The position numbers were made by a program, and so were the translations under genes. The notes below the pieces were generated by a model, which searched no databases, had not been told where the DNA came from, and saw only the letters and a list, made by a program, of their open reading frames with translations. A stretch of DNA of 64,000 nt from Pelodera strongyloides. Its lineage: Eukaryota > Nematoda > Chromadorea > Rhabditida > Rhabditidae. Positions 10,518-22,889 of this stretch are shown here, piece by piece (positions within the stretch are counted from its first letter, which is position 1; each line of letters opens with the position of its first letter). The stretch lies in the NCBI GenBank assembly GCA_036852015.1, contig JAANDG010000377.1, positions 1-64,000 of the forward strand, read 5' to 3'.

Positions 10518-10785
10518 ACATATACTTGAACGTTTGCATTTTATTGTAGATTTAACTTCAAATATGGCGACCTTGCCACAAAAATACATCGTGTCATACT
10601 GAACATACAAAGTTTTCCTGTTAGATCGCATATAACTAGGCATTCACGTCTTAAAAAGAAGAAACTCGTTACAAGTAATTGTTTGTTGATGACGATTAGC
10701 GTCTATTTTCATGGTCAGAAACACAATTATCTCATATTTTTCTGTTCCCCCGAAGAGTAAAAGCCTCGAGTCTCATGTCTCGTGA

Positions 10786-10892
10786 CTGCACTTGGTATTC
10801 TAATGCGGAAATTATCTTTTGGGGTATAAAAGTCGGTACAGAGCTCAGTCTCGAGCTAGGAAGACGCTGTTTTGGGGGGAAAATTTTGGTCA
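10786..10892 (+). promoter_or_regulatory. Orphan TATA promoter cassette B, unit 2
   Basis: Copy of the cassette at 4339-4445: TATAAAAG at 10,825-10,832, CAGTCTCGAG at 10,846-10,855, then the AATTTTGG Sm-like run. Confidence 0.6.
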
Positions 10893-11145
10893 GAACAACT
10901 AAGGACTGATGGATTATAGTTTTACGAGAGTTAATGTATTTTATGTTCCCGAACATCAGCAGTTTTTCTTTCCCATATGGTTTTCACATATTTCAATTCA
11001 ATAAGGTTTTTTGTACTGTGACTCTAATCTCTCTCTCTATCTTTCCCTCTCCGAGCTCGTGTTGGACGCCTGCCAGAGGTCAAAGTCCCTTGTATGTAGG
11101 CGGGGCGTCCTCGCGGCGGCGAAAGTCCGCGCGGACGCTACTTAA

Positions 11146-11505
<360 letters not shown>

Positions 11506-11548
11506 TTTGCCCATCCGACACCGGAGAAACCCCAACTTCTAACCCAAC

Positions 11549-11564
11549 GGCCCTCTTTAGGGCC
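11549..11564 (+). terminator. Histone 3' stem-loop of H4, unit 2
   Basis: GGCCCT-CTTT-AGGGCC with the H4-type ACATAAACTTGAGCGTTT downstream. Confidence 0.95.
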
Positions 11565-12544
11565 ACATAAACTTGAGCGTTTTAAGTGTATTACTTGATG
11601 GTTAGTATCAAAGATATAAGGTTTTTGGATATATTCCGAAACTCGAAAAAATGCTTGTACTGTTTCTCTACTACTGATGGACGTCGCGGTAACTATGTGT
11701 GAATTACATAAAGTATTATTTTCGAAGAATTTGCCGACTTGTCATTTTCGGGTAGTTTTAGGCGTCTGACCGGTATATTCTCAAGTTTTCTTTGTTGGAG
11801 ATGGCCATAAACTAGAAGATCAGGCGATATCGTAACAGTGAACTAATGTTTATCAATGGGTAAGATGTCACATCCAAATCTGCTCCCAACTATCTTATTT
11901 ACCCCGATTTCTGTATCGGCGGCACCTTTCCACAATCGACATTTCCTTAGTTCTTGTTGCGTATAGATTCCTGCTAAGCCCAGTTTTCCCCATCTTGGCA
12001 TTGGTCCAGGGTACCGTTTGGCTCTTGTCCAGGGTGTGCGTCTGTTTCCCCAACCTCTCCGTCTCTCTGCGTACCCTTATCTGCACAGTTGTGGTATGGG
12101 GCGGTGATTATTTGGCTGTATTTCTGAATTACGTCGGGAAATATGATCGGGAAAGTGAAACATTGCTAATGGGAAAGACATCACACTAATTGTAAGTAAA
12201 AACAACGGTATTTGAGGGAAAATTGGGCTGTGAAGTTACTGCACCGATTATTGTGGGAAAGTTGATGGTTTATAAACATGAAAATGGTGCTTTCCGTATT
12301 TTTCCCGGTTTAATGAATGGTATTCACCTGAGAAGTGGGTTTGTTTCCAGTACTATTCATGTGAATTTAAGTAAATTGAAGGTTTTTTTAAGGGAACATT
12401 CACTACTATTCGCACATATTCTCAATGAAATAGTTCATGTATTTTCTTAATTCATGTTTATAATTCAGTATAACATTCAATTTCTCCATAACGTGCTCTG
12501 ATTGATGATCAAAACGCAATTTCATTCGGTGGTCTCATCCACTG
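11565..12544. other. Spacer between H4 and cassette C, unit 2
   Basis: Repeat of 5118-6097; no gene seen. Confidence 0.6.
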
Positions 12545-12677
12545 TCTGCACTGGCCGAGCAGACATTCTAATTCCGGAATTAGCGTGCCACACTGTTTTC
12601 GGGTATAAAAGGGGCTGAGGAGCTCAGTCTCGAGCTTGGAAAAGGATGGATTTGGGGGTATATTTTTGTGATTAAAA
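12545..12677 (+). promoter_or_regulatory. Orphan TATA promoter cassette C, unit 2
   Basis: Copy of 6098-6230: TATAAAAG at 12,604-12,611, CAGTCTCGAG at 12,625-12,634, Sm-like ATTTTTG about 28 bases on. Confidence 0.6.
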
Positions 12678-12789
12678 TGGCAGTTGAAGCACGGTTTTTG
12701 CTACAGTTCAATTTTTAAATAGTTTCTAGGGTACAAAATTGTTGTTTTCATCAAATTGTTGGTGCTGCTGCGAATGAATGAGGCTCCTG

Positions 12790-13455
12790 GGACCTTGTGG
12801 AATGTGGAATGAAAAAAACCTTGTGGAATGATGTATTTCAGTTGGAACTGATCAAAACCTTGTGAAAACTGATCAAAACCTTGTGGAATGATGTGTTTCT
12901 TTCTGTTGAAACTGATCAAAACCTTGTGAAAACTGATCAAAACCTTGTGGAATGATGTATTTCAGTTGAAACTGATCAAAACCTTGTGAAAAATTGTGAA
13001 AACTGATCAAAAACCTTGTGGAAAATGATGTAAACAGTCAAAACTGATGTCAAACTGAAACTTGATGAAAACTGAATTGTTGAAAACAAACTTGTGATTG
13101 TGAAACTGATCAAAACCTTGTGGAATGATGTGTGTCAGTTGAAACTGATCGAAACCTTGTGGAATGATGTATTTCAGTTGAAACTGATCAAAACCTTGTG
13201 AAAACTGATGAAAACCTTGTGGAATGATGTATTTCAGTTGAAACTGATAAAAACCTTGTGGAATGATGTATTTCAGTTGAAACTGATCAAAACCTTGTGA
13301 AAACTGATAAAAACATTGTGGAATGATGTATTTCAGTTGAAACTGATAAAAACCTTGTGAAAACTGATAAAAACCTTGTGGAATGATGTATTTCAGTTGA
13401 AACCGATCAAAACCTTGTGAAAACTGATCAAAACCTTGTGGAATGATGTATTTCA
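12790..13455. repeat. Histone-unit minisatellite, array 3
   Basis: Same 39/21-bp units. The part from about 12,985 to 13,110 is scrambled (irregular AAACTG-containing text without clean units), unlike the matching part of arrays 1 and 2. The right part gives a 149-codon minus-strand ORF only because the unit lengths are multiples of three. Confidence 0.9.
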
Positions 13456-13657
13456 TTCTTATCAGAGATCAGTATTTATATGTAGATACATTTATTTTCA
13501 TTCCCTCACTCTGGACCGATAATTACAGCTGTGCCGATAATTAAAGCGGAATGTGCTTCCACAATGTTTTGCATTCAATTTTTCAATTTTTCGCAGGTTC
13601 CCGGAATAAACGCTCTTATAGTGTATATGCTAGAAGAAACCTTTCTTTAAAGTATAT

Positions 13658-13740
13658 ATTTGAACCCGCTGTCGTTTTATGCATTTGTCGGATGGAGCAC
13701 TACTTTGACTATATCAACTAAGTTATCAACCTGTTGCGGG
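13658..13740 (-). repeat. tRNA-like / SINE-like relic, second copy
   Basis: Same A-box-like and GGGTTCAAAT-like arrangement as at 747-830. Confidence 0.35.
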
Positions 13741-14390
13741 AAATTCATACCTGATTTTTTTTACTATAAAAAACTAAACCGTCCATATTGTATCACTCAA
13801 TCTTACCAAAGATCAGTGTGTATATGTAGATATTTTCATTCCCTCACTCTGGACCGATAATTAAAACAATTTGTGCTATATGTGGTACTCTTGGCACTCG
13901 TCCATAAACTACCCTCTGTATCTGTGCCCTCTCTTTGTATCTCCTTTGACCTGACCCTTATCTGGTGCACAGTGTGGGTATAGGTGTGCTATTGGGAAGG
14001 TGACATTTTGCTTTCGGCGGGAAATATGGGAAGGTTTATCGTTTAAATTTGGAGAATACAGGGTAAGTACACAAAAATGCTAGAAATAAAAGTAAGGAAA
14101 CTGTGATAGGGCATTTCGGTTTCTATGTTGTGTGTACCGGGTCGTGAAGAAATTTACGGAAATCTTCATAAATGAATGGATAAATGTGAAAACTAATTGG
14201 CAGTTAAACTACTTTCAGTGTGAATTTCAGATGAAAATACACGTCGTTTACAGCGTATTTAGTCTTCTTTAGTACATTTTGATAAGAATATTCTGAAATT
14301 ATCATTATATTATTATTATTATGTTTGTAGATTATTTTTCCTTTGATCCCGACTAGTGTAAAATCACCCTAAAATTCTCCACACCCCGCG

Positions 14391-14520
14391 TCTGCACTGT
14401 CCGAGCAGACATTCTAATTCGGAAATTAGCGTGCCACACGGTTTTCGGGTATAAAAGGGGCCGCGGAGCTCAGTCTCGAGTTTCGAAAACCCAGTGATTT
14501 GGGTGCACTTTTTTTGGAAA
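14391..14520 (+). promoter_or_regulatory. Orphan TATA promoter cassette A, unit 3
   Basis: Copy of 1481-1610: TATAAAAG at 14,450-14,457, CAGTCTCGAG at 14,471-14,480, same stem and U-run. Confidence 0.6.
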
Positions 14521-14762
14521 GGAATGTGAAAATGGGTTGTTTGGAATGGAAAATGGTTTAGTTGTGTATATTTAGACAAATAAATGCAATAAATGTGTTT
14601 CCGTTGAATGACTGTCTCTATATAGGGCTGGAACATACGTTCAAGCAAGGAAACCCTGAAATTAGGAGTATTTGCCATGAAAATAGCGTTTTCAAAGGAA
14701 ATACACTAGTATTAATATAAGTCTCTAATGAGAAAAATCTCAATAAACGTTCAAGTATATGT

Positions 14763-14778
14763 GGCCCTAAAGAGGGCC
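14763..14778 (-). terminator. Histone 3' stem-loop of H2A, unit 3
   Basis: Minus-strand GGCCCT-CTTT-AGGGCC after H2A. Confidence 0.95.
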
Positions 14779-14812
14779 GTTGGGTTAAGGTTTTTAACAA
14801 GCGAAGGAACAT

Positions 14813-15196
14813 TTATTCCTTGTCGCCGGCAGTCTTCTTGGGCAGCAGGACAGCCTGGATGTTGGGCAGAACTCCTCCCTGGGCGATGGTGACTCCGGAC
14901 AAGAGCTTGTTCAGCTCCTCGTCGTTACGGACAGCCAGCTGCAGATGGCGGGGGTTGATTCTGGTCTTCTTGTTGTCACGGGCGGCGTTACCGGCCAACT
15001 CGAGAACCTCAGCGGCGAGGTACTCAAGAACGGCGGCAAGGTAGACCGGGGCTCCGGCTCCGACACGCTGGGCATAGTTACCCTTGCGGAGGAGACGGTG
15101 AAGACGTCCAACGGGGAACTGAAGACCGGCACGGCTGGATCGGCTCTTGGCCTTTCCTCCGGACTTGGCTTTGCCTCCCTTTCCACGGCCTGACAT
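14813..15196 (-). CDS. Histone H2A, unit 3
   Basis: 127 residues, protein identical to the unit 1 H2A. The start follows the same reasoning (MSGRGKGG, beside the divergent promoter at 15,197-15,425). Downstream spacer differences from unit 1 are single-base, for example one T fewer in the AACATACGTTTCAAG run near 14,640. Confidence 0.98.
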   Translation of the reverse strand: MSGRGKGGKAKSGGKAKSRSSRAGLQFPVGRLHRLLRKGNYAQRVGAGAPVYLAAVLEYLAAEVLELAGNAARDNKKTRINPRHLQLAVRNDEELNKLLSGVTIAQGGVLPNIQAVLLPKKTAGDKE

Positions 15197-15425
15197 GATG
15201 ACGGTTGAAGTAGTGTTGACTGCGAGCGAGCTCACTGATGCCCGAGCGCGTGCGCGTGGCTTATTTAAGGGGTCGCTGCCACGGGGCGGGACTTGGCAGC
15301 ACGCACCAAGCGGACAGACAGAGGGGACAGAGGTTGCCAAGCCCCGCCTCTGCGCGCGCGCTCTTAAATAAGGCACACAGTGAGCAGACAGCACACTTGC
15401 TCGCAAGTCCCAACCAACCTACGTC
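15197..15425. promoter_or_regulatory. Divergent H2A/H2B promoter, unit 3
   Basis: Same mirrored CTTAAATAAG boxes and inverted GC/CCAAG elements as 2288-2516. Confidence 0.85.
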
Positions 15426-15797
15426 ATGCCACCCAAGCCATCCGCCAAGGGAGCCAAGAAGGCCGCCAAGTCGCAGAAAGCCGGACGCACCGGAGACAAG
15501 AAGAGGAGAAAGAGCCGCAAGGAGTCCTACTCCGTCTACATCTACCGTGTGCTCAAGCAGGTCCACCCGGACACCGGAGTCTCCTCGAAGGCGATGTCGA
15601 TCATGAACTCGTTCGTTAACGACGTGTTCGAGCGCATCGCCGCCGAGGCCTCCCGTCTGGCCCACTACAACAAGCGGTCGACGATCTCGTCTCGCGAAAT
15701 CCAGACCGCCGTCCGTCTCATCCTCCCCGGAGAGCTGGCCAAGCACGCCGTCAGCGAGGGAACCAAGGCTGTGACCAAGTACACCTCCTCCAAATAA
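15426..15797 (+). CDS. Histone H2B, unit 3
   Basis: 123 residues, protein identical to the unit 1 H2B. This is the last complete histone gene on the right. The H3 that should follow is missing because the unit breaks off at 16,371. Confidence 0.98.
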   Translation: MPPKPSAKGAKKAAKSQKAGRTGDKKRRKSRKESYSVYIYRVLKQVHPDTGVSSKAMSIMNSFVNDVFERIAAEASRLAHYNKRSTISSREIQTAVRLILPGELAKHAVSEGTKAVTKYTSSK

Positions 15798-15832
15798 GTC
15801 TTCCAGACTTACCTGGATAACCCTAACCCAAC

Positions 15833-15848
15833 GGCCCTCTTTAGGGCC
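15833..15848 (+). terminator. Histone 3' stem-loop of H2B, unit 3
   Basis: GGCCCT-CTTT-AGGGCC with ACATATACTTGAACGTTT downstream. Confidence 0.95.
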
Positions 15849-16098
15849 ACATATACTTGAACGTTTGAGAATTAGACTGTCGAGTGAATTGACTGGATAT
15901 ATCGTATCAAAGAGATAGGTTTTTTATGCGTAAAATAATAAAAAAAGTATATAGTATCTCTAGCAAGCATATTCATCTGTTTATCTGGCTACTCCGGGTC
16001 TGTATTTGTGTTGATAGTTAAATAAATGGTAATTACTCTTTAAAAAATAGGTATATTGTCAAAATCCATCCTTTTTTCTCACTCCTTTCCTTCATTTT

Positions 16099-16170
16099 TT
16101 TTTCACAGATACTGAGCTCTGAGACCGCTTTTATACCGAAAAACATTGCGGCACGCTAATTTTCAGACAA
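16099..16170 (-). promoter_or_regulatory. Orphan TATA promoter cassette D (reverse), unit 3
   Basis: Minus-strand TATAAAAG at 16,145-16,138 and CAGTATCTG box, as at 3190-3260. Confidence 0.5.
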
Positions 16171-16371
16171 AAACAGCGCTCGCATGCTAATTTTTGTTTC
16201 GTGAAATGATGCAACTGTGGGAAAACTGTGTTTTGCTGCCTAGTGACACGAATTAACTAATCATAACGTATCTTTACAGAAGGAAATAGAGAAATGTAAC
16301 AATATTTCTACCAACATACAAATAGTTTTTCCTTTCCCCAAATTTAGCCTGATTTTCCAAATTCACTACAC

Positions 16372-17757
16372 TATATGTCATACGCTGGTCCATCCAATAC
16401 GGAAACATTTTGAAAGCGTCTGGAAAGTTAGCGATCAACAAAATCACTACATACTACATTGCAAAATATTGTTCGAAGGGCACCTTACCTAGGCCTAGGC
16501 CCAGGCTAGTTCATTGTTTTACCCAACAGATGATCTTTATTATATGAAAAGAAAGAAAGAAATATTTCCACTATCAAGGTGTACATACAGTCGTATTCGA
16601 GAAGAGTTATTTCAATGACCGGAGTACTATGGAAGTATTGCGCCACTTCCTGCAATAGTTTAAAGCGGTATAACAACCGGTTTTTGAAGACGATTTTGGA
16701 TAAGGTTATTACCACCCCCAAAAGTTAAAAATTCATCCTATAAACAAACGTCTGAATCCATTTCAAACGCGCACACACCCAAAATAGAACGCGGTTTCCA
16801 TACTTTTCGTACTTTTCTTCAAACAAAAAAAGCAAATAGATGGGAGCTGAAAACTCAAATAACAGGGCACGTATTCGAATGCTATAATATTCAAATGCGG
16901 AGGAGGCTTACCAAATTCAATGGCGGTCGCAAAATGGAGCCCGACAATTCCGTAGAATACTTCCCAAAGTAAAGACGTCATCTGAAAAAAATATTTGAAA
17001 ACATACAGCAAAATTCCTTCATGGTATTCTTTTATAAACAATGTAGCGCTTCGAGCATTTGCGACTAACCGAAGTAAATATCAAAGACATATGTAAAATT
17101 GTCATTACTGCCAACTTTGTAGAGCATAATACAATTTACTAAATACAGCAAAGTGCAATTCATAGCCCTATTTACTAAATTATTGTACAAAATATTTGGC
17201 CGATTCAGGAAAACGAAACACAAGAAAGAAGCCTCTGAAAAGCGGCTGTTTGCCCTATGCTAATTTGAAGTCTGGTTTTCAAGGCACTGATGTTTGTGGT
17301 AATGAGCATGTAAATTTTGGAAAAACTAGTTGGAAAAACTAGCAAAACGCTAGACTTAAGCTAATTAATCAGCAAAAAAAAGGCTGAGAAAAACAATTAC
17401 CCAATCCTTTCATCGATGGAGAATCGAAAATCATACCAGAAACACCCCTTTCATGTTCAATTAATGTTCAATACTCCCAACTATCACTAAATTAACACCC
17501 CCAAAACTTAAAAATTCATCCTATAAAAAAGTCGAAATTTCGGGTAGGTAAGACCACTTGGCTTCACCTCAGCCTATAAGCCCATTCGTTCTTTATTTTT
17601 TTATTTTTCGTGATTAATGGTTTTATGCAAAGAATCAACTTGTAAATTTTACTAGAATATTCAGCAAAAAAAAAGCAGAATTTATCAAAACAATAACAAA
17701 TGATCCCATTTTTTGACTTGGAACATGAAGGCGGATATTCCTCACCCTTCATACATA
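16372..17757. other. Unique and dispersed-repeat DNA right of the tandem units
   Basis: Unit homology ends at 16,371 (TTCACTACAC, then a new sequence). No gene is seen. A short CACCCCCAAAA(G/C)TTAAAAATTC block occurs twice (~16,711 and ~17,495). The stretch 17,160-17,320 is related to 41,430-41,590, so it belongs to a dispersed repeat. Confidence 0.6.
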
Positions 17758-18048
17758 GACTAACACTTGGTTAGTCGGGTGCTAACAGTTCGTTAGTTTC
17801 TAAATCTCTCCATAGGTAGTACTATTTCGTCAAAATCTGACCAGGCTAACTACTTGTTAGTTGGTCAATTCGGGTGCTAACAAATTGTTAGTTATAGGTC
17901 TCCTCAAAAACAGTACTATTTCGCACCCTTTTGGCCCCGGACCGTCCAGGCTAACCACTCGTTAGTTGGTCAATCCGGGTGCTAACGGATGGTTAGTCAA
18001 CATCAGTTCGGGTGCTAGCAAAATGTTAGCCTAACAAAAATTTTAGTT
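17758..18048. repeat. Degenerate tandem repeat with CTAAC/GTTAG pairs
   Basis: At least four imperfect units contain GGGTGCTAAC followed by GTTAG and TTGGTCAAT, with AGTACTATTTCG in two of the spacers. Each unit can fold through CTAAC...GTTAG. It lies directly left of the inverted minisatellite. Confidence 0.75.
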
Positions 18049-18149
18049 TATGGTGTTTTTATGCCTATGCTATGTACAATTTTTTTTCACAATTTTTTTT
18101 TACCTGCCCTAAGTAAGCATCTCCAACAAAGAAAACTTGAGAATATACA

Positions 18150-18537
18150 ATTTCACAAGGTTTTGATCAGTTTCAACTGAAATACATCATTCCACACGGT
18201 TTTGATCAGTTTTCACAAGGTTTTGATCAGTTTCAATTGAAATACGTCATTCCACAAGGTTTTTGTCAGTTTCAACTGAAATACGTCATTCCACAAGGTT
18301 TTGATCAGTTTCAACTGAAATACATCATTCCACAAGGTTTTTTTCAGTTTCAACAGAAATACATCATTCCACAAGGGTTTTTTTTCAGTTTTCACAAGGT
18401 TTTGATCAGTTTCAATTGAAATACGTCATTCCACAAGGTTTTGATCAGTTTCAACTGAAATACATCATTCCACAAGGTTTTGATCAGTTTCAACTGAAAT
18501 ACGTCATTCCACAAGGTTTTGATCAGTTTCAACTGAA
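18150..18537. repeat. Histone-unit minisatellite, inverted array 4
   Basis: Reverse-complement units (CACAAGGTTTTGATCAGTTT...). Mostly 39-bp units with a few 21-bp ones, and more substitutions than arrays 1-3 (ACGTC for ACATC). The right edge runs straight into H2A coding sequence at about 18,538. Confidence 0.9.
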
Positions 18538-18845
18538 AGTTCCCCGTTGGACGTCTTCACCGTCTCCTCCGCAAGGGTAACTACGCCCAGCGTGTCGGAG
18601 CCGGAGCCCCGGTCTACCTTGCCGCCGTTCTTGAGTACCTCGCCGCTGAGGTTCTCGAGTTGGCCGGTAACGCCGCCCGTGACAACAAGAAGACCAGAAT
18701 CAACCCCCGCCATCTGCAGCTGGCCGTCCGTAACGACGAGGAGCTGAACAAGCTCTTGTCCGGAGTCACCATCGCCCAGGGAGGAGTTCTGCCCAACATC
18801 CAGGCTGTCCTGCTGCCCAAGAAGACTGCCGGCGACAAGGAATAA
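18538..18845 (+). pseudogene. 5'-truncated histone H2A
   Basis: H2A sequence begins at Phe27 (FPVGRLHR) and continues without a break to GDKE and stop. The first 26 codons, the start and the promoter are replaced by the minisatellite, and the repeat's frame does not join the H2A frame. Several synonymous changes from the complete copies exist (for example TACGCCCAG for TATGCCCAG). The stem-loop and 3' spacer are preserved in the same order as in the full units but inverted in the window, so this is the end of an inverted, older unit. Confidence 0.93.
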
Positions 18846-18878
18846 ATATTCCTTCGCTTGTAAAAACCTTAACCCAAC

Positions 18879-18894
18879 GGCCCTCTTTAGGGCC
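18879..18894 (+). terminator. Histone 3' stem-loop of the H2A pseudogene
   Basis: GGCCCT-CTTT-AGGGCC intact, followed by ACATATACTTGAACGTTTATTG. Confidence 0.9.
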
Positions 18895-19144
18895 ACATAT
18901 ACTTGAACGTTTATTGAGATTTTTCTCATTAGAGACTTATATTAATACTAGTGTATTTTCCATTTGTAAAACGAAAACTATTTTCATTGCAAATACTCCT
19001 AATTTCAGGGTTTTCCTTGCTTGAAAGTATGTTCCAGCCCTATATATAGACGGTCATTCAACGGAAACACATTTATTGCATATCTTTACCTAAATATACA
19101 CAATTAAACCATTTTCCATACAAAACAACCCATTTTCACATTCC

Positions 19145-19272
19145 CTTCCAAAAAAGTGCACCCAAATCACTGGGTTTTCGAAACTCGAGGCTGAGCTCCG
19201 CCGCTCCTTATATACCCGAAAACCGTGTGGCACGCAAATTTCCGAATTAGAATGTCTGCTCGGACAGTGCAG
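19145..19272 (-). promoter_or_regulatory. Orphan promoter cassette A, diverged inverted copy
   Basis: Minus strand: TCTGCACTGTCCGAGCAGAC, ATTCTAATTCGGAAATTTGC, TATATAAG in place of TATAAAAG (19,214-19,207), CAGCCTCGAG in place of CAGTCTCGAG, then the same ACCCAGTGATTTGGGT stem and U-run. Relative to H2A it has the same place and direction as cassette A. Confidence 0.55.
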
Positions 19273-20927
19273 ACGCGGGGTGTGGAGAATTTTAGGGTGA
19301 TTTTACACTAGTCGGGATCAAAGGAAAAATAATTTACAAACATAATAATAATAATATAATGATAATTTCAGAATATTCTTATCAAAATGTACTAAAGAAG
19401 ACTACATATGCTGTAAACGACGTGGATTTTCATCTGTAATTCCCACTGAAAGTAGTTTAACTGCCAATTTCACATTTATCCATTCATTTATGAAGATTTC
19501 CGTGAATTGTTTACTATCAGCACAATTTCTTCACGACCCGGTGCACACAACATAGAAACCGACATGCCCTATCAAAGTTTCCTTACTTTTCTTTCCAAAT
19601 AGCACTTTTGTGTACTTCCCTCGTATTCTCCACATTTAAACGATGAAATTTCCCATATTTCCCGCCGAAATCAAAATGTCACCCTCCCAATAACACACCT
19701 ATACCCACACTGTGCACCAGATAAGGGTCAGTTCAGATATGGAGATACAAAGAGAGGGCACAGATACAGAGGGTAGGTTATGGACGAGTGCCAAGAGTAC
19801 CACATATAGCACAAATTGCTTTAATTATCGGTCCAGAGTGAGGGAATGAAAATAAATGTATCTACATATAAATACTGATCTTTGGTAATATTGAGTGATA
19901 TAATATGGGCGGTTTAGTTTTTTTATAGAAAAAGAACAAAAATCAGGTATGAATTTCCCGCAACAGGTTGATAACTCAGTTGATATAGTCAAAGTAGTGC
20001 TCGCATCCGATACATGCACGAAACGACGTGGGTTCAAATATATATTTTAAGGAATACGGCTTTCTTCTAGCAAATACACTGTAAGAGTTTTTATTCCGGG
20101 AACCTGCGAAAAAGTGAATTAAACATTCTAGTAAATACATGATTACGTGCAACTGGAAATAAATCATTATTATTATTATTATTGCAAAAAAATGGATTAA
20201 CTTTTTGTGTGTATTGTTAACGGTTCCCAATTTGTGGTCAAATCTAAACCGCTAAATGGGTCGTTTATAATCCTTTTAGCTTAACGTCTTAATTACGAAA
20301 TCGGCTTTCTTTGTTGTCACGTGCGGCCATATGTTCATTACGTCAGTGTACGCGAATGATCCCTTCCCCTTACTAAAACCACAACAATTTCCTTCAACAT
20401 TGATTAAGTGTTCATTTTCATAGTTTATCGGTTCGACATCAGATCTGCGGATGATGTATACATCAATATCGTTGTGTCATTGTATGGACAAAAGTTAATA
20501 CACTAGTAGCAGAGACCTTAGGCTTAGGGTTTTGTATGCTAAACAGTCAGTTTACTAATCCACTGAAATGCTCACTACTTCGCAAAGCTCTATGGATATT
20601 CATGCTTTTTCTTATAATTAGAACTCATTGGGTAACATCAATTTTAACCAATAGTCCTGTCTTTCCGACTACTCGTTTTATGTGACGTTTATTTTAATAA
20701 AAATTATAATAATTTATTACCCGAGAAAACTACACGCAACGTACAGTTTCGTCACGTAAGAGAACGCATAACTTTTTATGTATTCTTTTTTTTTTTTATT
20801 CGTGTCCCTTTATTCACTACTGTGCCACCTTCACTTCTTTGCATAATATGTTATATGTATGCACATCGTTGCCTTTCTTATTCATTGTTGACTAGTTGGG
20901 TATAGCAACCAATAAAAATAAAATAAT

Positions 20928-21249
20928 GGGGTTTCCATGTATGCGATTCACACTTGCGAAAATGACAAACCGCTGTCCATGTTCAAGTCATTTTACATGC
21001 ATGTCAACTGCCTACCGTAACCCATGCGAATCGCACGTTTGACATCGTCCAGCAGCGAAAGTGTCCCAGACCCGTGCTATTTGGAACAGAACCGCATCAG
21101 ATCCGTGCCTTTTGAAAAAGATGCGTACTATTTTGAAATAGATCTATACTAGATCCAAAATCGCTGCGGGACCATGTCATTTACATAGACTCGAACATGG
21201 ACAGCGGTTTGTCATGTTCGCAAGTGCGAATCGCATACATGGAAACCCC
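20928..21249. mobile_element. Foldback MITE, GGGGTTTCCA family
   Basis: Left end GGGGTTTCCATGTATGCGAT and right end its reverse complement. The inverted repeats extend over about 80-100 bp (TTCGCAAGTGCG, ACATGGACAGCGG). No ORF. Relatives lie at 30,370, 32,652, 40,816, 45,434 and 46,986. Confidence 0.85.
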
Positions 21250-22261
21250 ATAATACAAACTATTATTGGCGAATGATCTAACAAAGTGTATTTGTATGTA
21301 CAACTCAACTCGGTAAAAAGCAAAGCATTTTCCCACAACTCTGAGAGTATTACGTGTTCAGCTTAGCGCTGACGCTGACCTTGAATTTATTTACATTTTT
21401 TCCACAAAAAAAAAATGAAATGAAATCTCTTCTCTCTCAATCATTTTTTGTCCGATTTTAACTTTTAGGTGTGGTATTTTTGGTTTGTTGATTTTCAGTG
21501 GTAATTCGCCCTGAATTACGGGCATTAATTACCCTTTTACTTTTAAAAATAAGAGCTTGCATGTTGCGAGCCGCAACGGTTTCGCGAACTTTTTCATTTG
21601 CGGCGAACACATCAAAATGATCAAAATATTGCCGCAACCAGTCAAAATTTCCACTTTTTCGTCGTCGTAATTAAATGTGTAATGCGTTGAAGTAGTAATA
21701 ATTATGTACTTTATATAGAAAATACATTTCTGATTCTAATTATTATGCGTATTCTACAAAGAAAAGTAGTACAGGAAATACATGTGTGAAGATTTGTTAC
21801 GTATTTTCAAAACGTTTCTTGTATGATACAAGTTACAACCACATTTAGAGAAATAGAAACATGTCGTGGCTCTGAAACACACGTAGAAACTTAAATTGCT
21901 AACCAAATCGGTCATCTGTTTGCGTTTATATGTTCGTTTTTAATTTTCATCCTCGGATTTTTTGGTGTATTTAATAAACAAATAAATAAATAAATACATA
22001 AAAGCTGGTAATCTCAAAACACAGTTTAAATTACAAAATTGTTAAAGATAAAGGAATGTTTTGTTATTTCGCAAGTTTCTTTTTTCTGTCTCCCTGGCTC
22101 TCTTTTTTGCACGCTCACTGCTTTCACTTTCCCTTCGCATGCTGTTTGTTTATTTTTGAAGACACGGCCCAAACAGCTCGGCCCATCTTTTTGGGACTGA
22201 TAATAGTTGATAAACTACTTTCAAACTATAATATATGCTGTTATGTGTTTTATTATACTGT

Positions 22262-22407
22262 AGAATATCATATCAATTTTGTGTGTTTTTTTTTCCATTT
22301 TCACAATATGTCAAATCTGTGCTCAGAAAGGACTAGAATATCATGTCAATTTTGTGTGTTTTTTTTCCATTTTCACAATATGTCAAATCTGTGCTCAGAA
22401 AGGACTA
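22262..22407. repeat. Two-copy direct repeat of about 73 bp
   Basis: TAGAATATCAT(A/G)TCAATTTTG through GTGCTCAGAAAGGACTA occurs twice in a row, differing by about two bases. Confidence 0.9.
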
Positions 22408-22889
22408 TAAACTTTGAGGTCTTTTTGTAAAACGATGTTTGCAACTTTACCGTTAGCTTTGGGCTTTAGCACTTTTTAGACTTGGAACCTCAAATGTTCG
22501 CATTGCCGTTAGCGGTGTTATGCTCAATCAGTTCAATAAAAAATAAACAAATGAACCTACTAGTAATGAATTCATACACAATAATTCCGAAAAAATATTG
22601 CATACTTCGAGTCTGACCTCAGTGTCACGTTTTTTTCCGGAATTTTGGCAAAACATTTCATTATGTGAGTGTAAAATGGAAGTAGAAAGTACGATTTTTG
22701 TTGTTTACTATAGTTCCAAATGAAAGACATTTAGCACGATTCTATCTTTTCACTTTATTTATATTTGAGATCGATCACGGGTGTGTGTGTTTTTCATACA
22801 GAAAATGAGTGTTTTGATAGATTTTTTGTCGAGTCATCTTCCCTGATATGTATTTTATAAATATTTTCAGCGTTTTGCTAATAATCACC

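Larger units (their letters stand above)
18846..20110. repeat. Inverted, diverged copy of the H2A downstream spacer
   Basis: This stretch is the reverse complement, with many substitutions and small indels, of 640-1900 (and 13,550-14,810). It includes the stem-loop, cassette A and the tRNA-like relic (19,958-20,040). It marks the outer right edge of histone-cluster homology. Confidence 0.88.

Noticed and set aside
13007..13456. Repetitive 149-codon ORF in the minisatellite
   Set aside because: Explained by unit lengths divisible by three; no start context, no neighbours, and other arrays break the frame.
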